From the NCBI GenBank assembly GCA_029865675.1, contig JARXAU010000030.1, positions 1-9,259 on the forward strand: a stretch of 9,259 nucleotides of DNA, read 5' to 3'. Numbering within the stretch: the first letter of the stretch is position 1; every line of letters starts with the position of its first letter. The position numbers were made by a program, and so were the translations under genes. The DNA is from Rhodoferax sp. (lineage in GTDB: Bacteria; Pseudomonadota; Gammaproteobacteria; Burkholderiales; Burkholderiaceae_C). Shown piece after piece: positions 1 to 6,656 of the stretch. A model generated the notes under the pieces. The model was not told where the DNA came from. It searched no databases and worked only from the letters and a program-made list of their open reading frames with translations.

Positions 1-3000
1 CAACACCCAAGGACGGGGCCAGGGCTCCAACGGTGAGGTGCGCCTGCGCGCCCCAGTCAATGTCGACAAAACGGACGTGGCAGTCGGTACCTTGGCTGCC
101 ACCCTGGAAACCGGCGCACTGACCCTAGAGGCGGTACAGACCTATACGGTCGTTGGCGGCACTACCTTGGGCAGCAGCGCGGTGGCAGCGTACAAGACCG
201 ATGCAGCAAAACTCTTCGAGGCCCCGTCAGCGGCCTTGCGGGCAAGGCTTGGCGCCGCGCAGCCCTCTTTGCAACTGCAGCCCGGCGTAGAAGTGCGCTC
301 CAGCGGCGACTTGGCCGTGTCGGTGAACGAGCAAGACAAAGATGCTTCCAAGCGCGGCTGGGATTTAAGCACCTGGCGCTTTGGCGACGAAAATGTGCCT
401 GGCACCTTGACCCTGCGTGCGGCGGGCAGCCTGACCGTGCAAGGCTCTATCAGCGACGGCTTTAACCCAGTGCTTGGAGAGGCGATGCCGCAGTGGGCGC
501 TGGGCAGCGACAACAGCTGGTCCATGCGCTTGGTCGCGGGGGGAGATTTGCGGGCCGCTGCACCCCTGGCGATCGGCACCACCGGCAACTTCCGTTTGGA
601 CTTTGCGCCCGATGGATCCGATACCCCTTCGGCCCTGCTGCGAACCGGCACCGGTCGCATCGAGGTTGCCGCCGCGCAGAACATCGTGTTGGGCAAAACG
701 GCGCTGGGCGGGGACCAATCGGTGGGCGCCAGCATCTACACCGCTGGCAAGAGCGCTGCGCTAGCGGCAGACTTTGTACCGCCAACCGATGCCTATTTTG
801 GTAAAGACGGCGGCGCCATCGCACTGCGTGCCGGGGGCGACGTGGTAGGCGCAGCGTCGGCGCAGACCGTCAACCGCTGGTTGTTCCGGCAGGGCCGTAC
901 CGAAACCGACAGTTTGGGCAACACCAGTTTTGCCTGGGTGGTGACGGCTGAGAATGCAAGGGGCTTGAATACCGCTTGGTGGTCGCGTACGGACTACTTG
1001 GGTGCGGGTGTGGCCACGTTGGGCGGCGGTGACATTACCGTGGTGGCTTCGCAAGGCTCGGTGAAAGACCTCACGGCCAGCACCGCGACCAATGCCTATT
1101 TGCCAGCCAAGAAAGGGGAGACGCCGCTTGCGGGTGCGCTGGTGGAACAGGGCGGCGGCAACCTGCTGGTGCGCGCGGGCAAAGACATCGCGGGTGGCCA
1201 GTACTACGTGCAAAAAGGCAGCATGACGATCAAGGCCAATGGGGCCGTGGGCGCTGGCAGCCTGATAGCCAACGACATTTTCGACGCCGATGGCGAGCGC
1301 CCGATGCTGCCCGTGTTGGCCCTGGGAGATGCCGCAGCCCAGGTAAGCGCAGGTGGCAACCTTGGGATTGAAACCATTTACAACCCCACGCTTACGTTGC
1401 AAAACGCAAAAAATGCGACCGTAAAGGATTACCTTACGGCGAACGAGCCCGGTGCCCAGTACAGCAACTTTCTCACTTACAGCGCGCAAAGTGCCGTAGG
1501 CCTGACCAGCGTGGGGGGGGATGTGTTGATGGCTGGGGGCTACAAGCTGTTGCTGCAGGCCTCCCTTGCCGGACTGGAACTTCCAGGGGCCAGTGTGGAT
1601 GCCAAGTTTGAAAAGCTATTGTCGGTGGCACCACCGAGCCTCGGCCTAGCGGCACTCAGCGGCAGCGTGCGTAATGACTGGGGCTTTAGCCTTGCGCCAG
1701 CGAGCCAGGGCGCACTCACCATCTATGCCCAAAAAGACGTGTTGTTGCGCAATCCCGCTCCCATCGTGATGCTGGACACGGACCCCGCAGCGATCAATGG
1801 TGTGGCTGCCATCGGCTTGCTCAAGGAAAGTGCGGTGGACGTGTTGCTTGGCAATTCCGCTGGCTTGGTAGCTCACACGAGCGGCGGCTTGCACACCGGT
1901 GACCCCCAGCCGGTACGTGTGGTGGCCTTGCAGGGAGGCATCCGCAGTACCCAAGATGTGGCTGCGGCGATCCAAGTGCCCAAGCGCCTTGAAATGCGCG
2001 CGGGCGGTGACATCGTGAACATGGGCTTTGCAGCCCAGCACCTGTCGGGTGAAGATGTGAGTGCCGTGGTGGCCGAGGGCAATCTGACCAACAGCCTCAA
2101 GGATGTCCAGCAGGTGCTGACCGGGCCGGGGCTCTTGGTCTTGAACGCCAAAGGGTCGATTGACTTGGGCGAATCTGTGGGTGTTTTGACGCGCGGCAAC
2201 CTTTTGAACCCCTATTTGCCCACCGAGGGCGCCGCCATACAAGCGGTGGCTGGGACTCTTTTGACAGAAGAGGATTTGAAACGTACGCCAGCGCAAGCAG
2301 AGGCGCAAAACGCTGCATTGTTCGCGCGCATCACCGGTGCTTACAGCGATGCGGCGGCGGCCGGCGCGAGCAAAGAGGCGCAACTCCAAGCTTTTGATGC
2401 AGCCATTGCCACCCAGTTTGGCAAGGCCGCAGTCGGCAATGGAAGTATTTTTTCTTTTGGCAGCCAGTTCAAAACCGAGCAGGGCGGCGCCATAGACCTG
2501 TGGGCGCCCGGCGGTTCGGTGGTTGCTGGCCTAGAACAGGCCACCGCCACGCCCGCATCCAACGGCATTTTTACCATCCGTGGGGGCGCCATTCGTTCCT
2601 TGGTGGGCCAAGACTTTGTGGTCAACCAGGGCCGCGTGTTTACGCTGGGCGGCGGCGACATTACTTTGGTTTCTCAGAACAGCAATATTGACGCGGGCAA
2701 GGGCGCAAAAACTGCAAGCTCAGCCCCGCCCCCGTTGTTGACAACGGACGAAAGCGGCAACACCAAGTTGGACGTTTCGGGCTCCATCTCCGGCTCCGGC
2801 ATCGCCACCCTGCGCACCTCGGACACGCAAAAACCCAGCAATGTGTTGGCCCTGGCACCTCGCGGTATTTTTGACGCAGGCGACGCCGGCGTGCGCTCTA
2901 CCGGCACGGTGGCGGTGGTCGCGGCAGTGGTGCGCAATGCAGACAATATTGCAGCCGCTTCTGGGGTGTCAGGCGCCGTCAGTGCGCCGGCGGCCGCGCC

Positions 3001-3220
3001 GGTGGCAGCACCTGCGGCGGACGCGGTTGCAAGTTCGGCCAAGGCGGCATCCGGGCAAACCGCTGCGGCACAAACACCCTCCTTGGCGCTCACCGTGGAC
3101 TTGCTGGGCTATGGCGACGCCAACGAAGACGAAGAGTGCACCGCCAACGACCCAGACTGTGAAGAGCCGGATGGCAAAGGTGGAAAGAAGCGCAAAGCGC
3201 GCAAGCCCAAAACCCCTTGA
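1..3220 (+). CDS. Haemagglutinin-like (TpsA-type) surface exoprotein with DUF3739 region, 3' part only
   Basis: Large repetitive beta-helix type exoprotein, presumably exported across the outer membrane and displayed or released as an adhesin-like fibre. The reading frame is open from base 2 with no stop, so the gene enters from upstream; 1072 residues are visible. Gly/Asp/Val-rich strand repeats recur, such as LGGGDITVVASQGSV (about residues 340-354). The stretch at residues 874-911 (VNQGRVFTLGGGDITLVSQN, continuing into an AGKGAKT...APPP segment) and the IDLWAPGGSV motif near 830 are what I recognise as the C-terminal DUF3739 region of the filamentous haemagglutinin family. An Ala/Pro/Val-rich linker (about 989-1027) leads to LTVDLLGYG, an acidic patch with Cys1046 and Cys1053, and a Lys/Arg-rich end. 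No other cysteine is present in the visible part. Signal peptide, TPS domain and any TpsB partner would lie upstream. The family call is strong; the export route is inferred. Confidence 0.87.
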   Translation, partial: NTQGRGQGSNGEVRLRAPVNVDKTDVAVGTLAATLETGALTLEAVQTYTVVGGTTLGSSAVAAYKTDAAKLFEAPSAALRARLGAAQPSLQLQPGVEVRSSGDLAVSVNEQDKDASKRGWDLSTWRFGDENVPGTLTLRAAGSLTVQGSISDGFNPVLGEAMPQWALGSDNSWSMRLVAGGDLRAAAPLAIGTTGNFRLDFAPDGSDTPSALLRTGTGRIEVAAAQNIVLGKTALGGDQSVGASIYTAGKSAALAADFVPPTDAYFGKDGGAIALRAGGDVVGAASAQTVNRWLFRQGRTETDSLGNTSFAWVVTAENARGLNTAWWSRTDYLGAGVATLGGGDITVVASQGSVKDLTASTATNAYLPAKKGETPLAGALVEQGGGNLLVRAGKDIAGGQYYVQKGSMTIKANGAVGAGSLIANDIFDADGERPMLPVLALGDAAAQVSAGGNLGIETIYNPTLTLQNAKNATVKDYLTANEPGAQYSNFLTYSAQSAVGLTSVGGDVLMAGGYKLLLQASLAGLELPGASVDAKFEKLLSVAPPSLGLAALSGSVRNDWGFSLAPASQGALTIYAQKDVLLRNPAPIVMLDTDPAAINGVAAIGLLKESAVDVLLGNSAGLVAHTSGGLHTGDPQPVRVVALQGGIRSTQDVAAAIQVPKRLEMRAGGDIVNMGFAAQHLSGEDVSAVVAEGNLTNSLKDVQQVLTGPGLLVLNAKGSIDLGESVGVLTRGNLLNPYLPTEGAAIQAVAGTLLTEEDLKRTPAQAEAQNAALFARITGAYSDAAAAGASKEAQLQAFDAAIATQFGKAAVGNGSIFSFGSQFKTEQGGAIDLWAPGGSVVAGLEQATATPASNGIFTIRGGAIRSLVGQDFVVNQGRVFTLGGGDITLVSQNSNIDAGKGAKTASSAPPPLLTTDESGNTKLDVSGSISGSGIATLRTSDTQKPSNVLALAPRGIFDAGDAGVRSTGTVAVVAAVVRNADNIAAASGVSGAVSAPAAAPVAAPAADAVASSAKAASGQTAAAQTPSLALTVDLLGYGDANEDEECTANDPDCEEPDGKGGKKRKARKPKTP

Positions 3221-3332
3221 CCTCTTAAACACGGAACCACGCACCACTTGACACACTGAAGCCGCAACGCTTGCCACGCCACCTCAACCTCCTTTTCTGA
3301 CACCCTACCTGTTGACGCCCTACGAGCTTTTT

Positions 3333-5099
3333 ATGACCCACTCCTTCTCTTTTTTGCGCGCACCCCTTGTGATTCGCGCCGCCCTGGCGCTGGCGGTTTG
3401 TCTGGGGTCGGTTGCCCATGCCGAAGGCGACTTCCAGCACGGCAGAAAACTGGTGTTTGACACCACGCAAACCGGTAGCAAGCTGGACGCGCCCGTCAGC
3501 CAACTGCCGGTGTTGGTGCGTTTGCACAGCGGCAACTTCACCTTCGCCGAGGCCAAGCCCGATGGTTCGGACCTGCGGTTTTTTGCGGGCGACGGCAAAA
3601 CGCCACTGAACTACACCATTGAAAAGTTCGACGCCGTCAACGAGATCGCCCTGGCCTGGGTGCAGGTGCCCAAGATCAACCCCGACATCATGACCGAGTC
3701 GATTTGGGTGCGTTGGGGCAATGAGGGCGCAGCCAGCACGCAAGACAGCAAGGCCACGTTTGATGCTTCCCACCTGCTGGTGCTGAACTTTGACACGCCC
3801 GAGGCCGTCAAAGACAGCAGTGCCAACGCCCTGGTGCCCAAAGAGTCCACCGCCAAGCCGCTAGAGAACGGGCCCATCGGCGGCGCAGCCAACTTTGATG
3901 GCGGCAGCCGCATCGTGCTGCAAGGACCTGCCTTGCAACTCAAGGCAAGCGAAGGCTTTACCCTCAGTGCGTGGGTGAACCCGGTGGCGGCGGAAGAAGG
4001 CGGCCTCTTTGCGGTGGCCAATGGCGCGCTCAGTGTGGTGCTGGACGCTGCAGGCAAGGTGCAGCTGTCGGCGGGCAAGGCGCAGCTGCTTTCTAGCCTG
4101 GCGCTCAAGCCCGGTGTTTGGCAGCACATTGCCATCATTGCAGCGGCAGGCAAGGCGCAGATTTATTTGGACGGCGTGCAGGTGGCCGACGGTGCGCTGG
4201 TCTGGTCTGACCTGGCCGGTGATGTGGTGGTGGGTGAGGCCTTTCGCGGCGGCATCGACGCGGTCATGCTGTCCAACACCGCGCGGTCGGTGGACTATGT
4301 GAAGGCGCTGGCCTTTACCCAAATGGCCGATTCGCCCATGGTGGCCTTTGATGAAGGCGAGGTCGCCGCCGAGGGCGAGATCAACTACTTCGCCATTTTG
4401 TTGGGCGCAGTGACGATTGACGGCTGGGTGGTGATTGCCATCTTGGGCGTGATGGCGGTGGTCAGCTTGTGGGTGATGATCGAGAAGACGCTCACTCTGA
4501 GCCGGACAGAAAAAGCCAACGCTGAGTTCTTGGAGCTGTTTAAGAACAAGTCCCAAGCCCTGCTGGACCCGGCTGATCTGGAGTACGCAGCAGCCCAACG
4601 CAATGCGGCCTTCAAAAACTCCTCCATCTACACCCTGTACGCCGTGGGCATGAACGAGGTGGAGCAGCGCTTCAAGGCGCAAAAGGCGGCAGGCAAATCA
4701 CCCCACATCACAGCCGCCGCGCTGGAGTCCATCCGCGCTGCGCTGGACGCGACCATTGTTCGCGCAGGCCAAAAGTTCAACAGCGGCATTGTGTTGCTCA
4801 CCATTTCCATCTCGGGCGGCCCGTTCTTGGGCCTGCTGGGCACGGTGGTGGGCGTGATGATTACCTTTGCCGCGATTGCAGCCGCAGGCGACGTCAACGT
4901 GAACGCGATTGCGCCGGGTATTGCGGCGGCGCTGGTGGCTACCGTGGCCGGCCTGGCCGTGGCGATTCCGGCCCTGTTTGCCTACAACTGGTTTGCCATC
5001 AAGATCAAAAACATTGCCGCAGACAACACCGTGTTTGCCGACGAGTTTTTGACCAAGTCGGCCGAGTTGCACGGCCAGCACGCCGTGCTTGAAGCCTAA
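3333..5099 (+). CDS. exbB: ExbB/TolQ/MotA-family proton channel with periplasmic DUF2341 and LamG-like extension
   Basis: Inner-membrane proton-channel subunit, 588 residues against about 240 for E. coli ExbB. The N-terminus is a signal peptide ending in AHA at residue 30. Residues about 55-130 match the DUF2341 pattern (LPVLVRLHSGNF, DLRFF, IWVRWGN). Residues about 148-325 look like a LamG/concanavalin-type beta-sandwich (LLVLNFD, FTLSAWVNP, GVWQHIAII, AQIYLDGVQV). The ExbB core follows: TM1 about 363-383, a cytoplasmic loop, TM2 about 484-512 with GLLGTVVGVM, and TM3 about 526-556 with APGIAAALVATVAGL. Thr504 and Thr537 match E. coli Thr148 and Thr181, but Ala532 sits where E. coli has Glu176. 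Canonical ExbB topology would put the extension in the periplasm. ATG 3333 is chosen over an in-frame TTG at 3312 because it has a GAG 6 bases upstream and begins a clean signal peptide. It lies 112 bases after the exoprotein and 26 bases before exbD1. Confidence 0.92.
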   Translation: MTHSFSFLRAPLVIRAALALAVCLGSVAHAEGDFQHGRKLVFDTTQTGSKLDAPVSQLPVLVRLHSGNFTFAEAKPDGSDLRFFAGDGKTPLNYTIEKFDAVNEIALAWVQVPKINPDIMTESIWVRWGNEGAASTQDSKATFDASHLLVLNFDTPEAVKDSSANALVPKESTAKPLENGPIGGAANFDGGSRIVLQGPALQLKASEGFTLSAWVNPVAAEEGGLFAVANGALSVVLDAAGKVQLSAGKAQLLSSLALKPGVWQHIAIIAAAGKAQIYLDGVQVADGALVWSDLAGDVVVGEAFRGGIDAVMLSNTARSVDYVKALAFTQMADSPMVAFDEGEVAAEGEINYFAILLGAVTIDGWVVIAILGVMAVVSLWVMIEKTLTLSRTEKANAEFLELFKNKSQALLDPADLEYAAAQRNAAFKNSSIYTLYAVGMNEVEQRFKAQKAAGKSPHITAAALESIRAALDATIVRAGQKFNSGIVLLTISISGGPFLGLLGTVVGVMITFAAIAAAGDVNVNAIAPGIAAALVATVAGLAVAIPALFAYNWFAIKIKNIAADNTVFADEFLTKSAELHGQHAVLEA

Positions 5100-5125
5100 G
5101 CGTTCACCCCTCAAGGCCCTAAGCT

Positions 5126-5533
5126 GTGCAAGTCCAAGACGACAACGCCCCCTACGACGACATCAACGTTACGCCCATGCTGGACTTGGCGTACGTGCTC
5201 TTGGTGATTTTTATCATCATGACCACGGCCTCGGTGCAGGGCGTGAAGGTGGACTTGCCCAAGACCAAAACCATCGACAACCTGGCGAAAAAAGGGGTCA
5301 AGGCCATCACCATCTCGCAGGCTGGCGATATGTACCTGGACACCTACCCGGTCACGCCTGAGCAGCTGGCCCAGCGCCTGGGCGAGATGAAAAACGCCAA
5401 CCCCGGCCAGTCGATTGTGATCAAAGGCGATGCGCACACCCAGTACGCCAAGGTGATGCAGGTGCTGGAGATTGCCAAGCGCGCCGACATCACCGAAATC
5501 GGCCTGGCCACCAGTCGCGCCCAGGGCACCTAG
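5126..5533 (+). CDS. exbD: ExbD/TolR-family biopolymer transport protein, first copy
   Basis: Proton-channel partner of ExbB, 135 residues with one N-terminal membrane helix and a periplasmic domain. The family signature DINVTPMLDLAYVLLVIFI is present, and Asp20 corresponds to the essential membrane Asp25 of E. coli ExbD. The helix spans about residues 21-35; the rest (from about 40) is the periplasmic ExbD/TolR fold, ending in the usual YAKVMQVLEIAKRADITEIG type of segment. The GTG start at 5126 is supported because the protein then lines up residue for residue with the second ExbD from the first codon. An AAGG lies 9 bases upstream, a rather long spacing. The gene begins 26 bases after exbB and ends 20 bases before exbD2, so co-transcription is likely. 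It is one of two tandem paralogues. Confidence 0.93.
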   Translation: MQVQDDNAPYDDINVTPMLDLAYVLLVIFIIMTTASVQGVKVDLPKTKTIDNLAKKGVKAITISQAGDMYLDTYPVTPEQLAQRLGEMKNANPGQSIVIKGDAHTQYAKVMQVLEIAKRADITEIGLATSRAQGT

Positions 5534-5553
5534 GCGAGCGCACAGAGAACACC

Positions 5554-5958
5554 ATGAAAGTCGAAACCGAAACCAAGCCCTACGACACCATCAACGTCAC
5601 CCCGATGTTGGACTTGGCGTATGTGCTCTTGGTGATTTTCATCATCATGACCACTGCGTCGGTGCAGGGCATGAAGATTAATTTGCCCAAGCCCAGCAAC
5701 AAGCCCAGCACGGTGCAAAAAGAGGTGCGCATTGTGCAAATCTTGCCCGACGGCAATTTGCTGCTCAACGGCGCGGCCATCACCCTGCCCGAGCTGGAGC
5801 AGCGCTTGACAGCGGCGATTGCCAAAGACAAGGACGCGCCCGTCATGATCAAGGGCGACCCGCAAGCCCATTACGTCAAGGTCGTTGAGATCATCGACAT
5901 GGCCGGGCGCTTAGGGATTGGCAACGTCGGGCTGGTGACAGCCCGCATTGGCACATAG
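5554..5958 (+). CDS. exbD: ExbD/TolR-family biopolymer transport protein, second copy
   Basis: Second ExbD subunit, 134 residues, with the same architecture as the preceding gene: a short cytoplasmic N-terminus, INVTPMLDLAYVLLVIFI around the membrane helix with Asp20, then a periplasmic domain ending in YVKVVEIIDMAGRLGIGNVG. Residues 9-46 differ from the first copy at only four positions (12, 40, 42, 43). After that the periplasmic domains diverge strongly; this one has VQILPDGNLLLNGAAI, where the first has ITISQAGDMYLDTYPV. The ATG at 5554 follows an AGAGA stretch. The pattern suggests a tandem duplication in which the membrane part is held constant while the periplasmic part specialised, so the channel may contain an ExbD heterodimer (inference). 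Confidence 0.94.
   Translation: MKVETETKPYDTINVTPMLDLAYVLLVIFIIMTTASVQGMKINLPKPSNKPSTVQKEVRIVQILPDGNLLLNGAAITLPELEQRLTAAIAKDKDAPVMIKGDPQAHYVKVVEIIDMAGRLGIGNVGLVTARIGT
5578..5691 (+). repeat. Tandem duplicate of the exbD membrane-segment coding sequence (other copy at 5150-5263)
   Basis: By hand alignment without gaps, 99 of 114 bases match between this segment and 5150-5263, the codons for residues 9-46 of the two ExbD proteins. Most differences in the centre are silent third-position changes. The flanking parts of the two genes are much less alike. Confidence 0.75.
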
Positions 5959-5960
5959 GG
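5957..5960 (+). promoter_or_regulatory. Ribosome binding site AGGG that decides the TonB-gene start
   Basis: AGGG overlaps the last two bases of the exbD2 stop codon and lies 5 bases before ATG 5966. It supports that ATG rather than the TTG at 5948, which lies inside exbD2 and has no comparable site. Confidence 0.6.
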
Positions 5961-5965
5961 CGCGC

Positions 5966-6637
5966 ATGAGCGAAGGCCGCAAAAAATTGCTGTTTGCCCT
6001 GGGTGGCTTGCTTGTCTTGCTGGCGCTGGGCTTGCTGGTGTACAGCCTGGTGGGTGGCAAATCCAAGCCCACCCGAGCCGCGCCCAAAATTTCGCTGATT
6101 CCCATGACGCCGCCACCGCCTCCGCCGCCGCCCAAAGAAGAGAAAAAGCCCGAGCCGCCCAAAGAGCAAAAAGAAGTCAAAGACATGCCTGCGCCGCCCA
6201 AAGACGCACCCCCGGCACCGCCCTCGCAAGAGCTGAAGATGGACGGGCCTGCGGGCGACGGGCCCAGCGCGTTTTCGGCCGGCAAAATCACCAGTGAGGA
6301 CATCAGCAACGTGGGCAAAGCCACGACCGGCGCGGCGGCAGCACCGGCCACCGGTCTGTTTAGTCCTTTTGGCGGCTATGCCAACCAGCTCAAAACCGAG
6401 GTACAGCGGGTGCTTCAGCGCAACAAAGACCTGCGCATCCAGAGCTACCGCATCGAGGTGCACGTTTGGCTAAGCAAAGACGGCAGCCTGCAGCGCCACG
6501 AGCTGGTGGGCAGCACCGGCGACGCCGAGCTCGACAGTTTGATCAGCCAGACCTTGGCAGCCACCAAGGCCTTTAGCCAGCCTCCCGACCGCATGCCGCA
6601 GCCCATTAGGCTGCGCATCAACACCGCAAACCGATGA
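5966..6637 (+). CDS. tonB: TonB-family energy transducer
   Basis: Predicted periplasm-spanning transducer, 223 residues, close in size to E. coli TonB (239). It has a short basic N-terminus (MSEGRKK), a single membrane anchor at about 7-29, a Pro/Lys/Glu-rich linker at about 46-87 that starts with eight consecutive prolines (49-56), a flexible Gly/Ala/Ser stretch, and a compact C-terminal domain at about 133-223. The pattern there (IEVHVWLSKDGSLQRHELVG, then GDAELDSLI) resembles TonB/TolA C-terminal domains. The conserved membrane His of E. coli TonB (His20) has no counterpart: residues 1-30 contain no His. The usual YP start of the C-terminal domain is also absent, so this is a divergent type. 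It starts 7 bases after exbD2 and ends 19 bases before the porin gene, which argues for function with the ExbB/ExbD proteins. A TolA-like role cannot be excluded. Confidence 0.85.
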   Translation: MSEGRKKLLFALGGLLVLLALGLLVYSLVGGKSKPTRAAPKISLIPMTPPPPPPPPKEEKKPEPPKEQKEVKDMPAPPKDAPPAPPSQELKMDGPAGDGPSAFSAGKITSEDISNVGKATTGAAAAPATGLFSPFGGYANQLKTEVQRVLQRNKDLRIQSYRIEVHVWLSKDGSLQRHELVGSTGDAELDSLISQTLAATKAFSQPPDRMPQPIRLRINTANR

Positions 6638-6642
6638 TTTTC

Positions 6643-6650
6643 GAAAGGTA
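6643..6650 (+). promoter_or_regulatory. Strong ribosome binding site of the porin gene
   Basis: GAAAGGTA, with its AAAGG core ending 8 bases before ATG 6657. It is the best Shine-Dalgarno match in the cluster, in keeping with a porin that may be needed in more copies than the motor proteins. Confidence 0.6.
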
Positions 6651-6656
6651 CTTTCT

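Noticed and set aside
38..40. GTG as the start of the exoprotein gene
   Set aside because: The frame is open upstream to base 2 with coding-like residues (TQGRGQGSNGE), and there is no signal peptide after the GTG. It is an internal codon of a gene entering from outside the window.
3248..3276. TTGACA with a possible -10 hexamer 17 bases downstream, as a promoter for the exbB cluster
   Set aside because: The hexamer at the right spacing is TTGCCA, a poor -10 match, and no supporting operator or AT-rich stretch is seen. A promoter here is possible but not supported.
3221..3332. Terminator between the exoprotein gene and exbB
   Set aside because: No stable inverted repeat followed by a T-run was found, so co-transcription with the exoprotein gene stays open.
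3861..4682. Minus-strand open frame of 273 codons opposite exbB
   Set aside because: Shadow frame with His/Gln-rich low-information sequence, fully inside the exbB coding region.
3333..5099. Flagellar MotA or TolQ identity for the proton-channel gene
   Set aside because: The membrane core follows the ExbB/TolQ pattern (GLLGTVVGVM, APGIA...), the partners are ExbD and TonB proteins, and no MotB, TolA, TolB or Pal gene is nearby.
6109..6135. CCG/CCC-rich tract as a DNA repeat element
   Set aside because: It is in frame and encodes the polyproline start of the TonB linker, which explains it fully.
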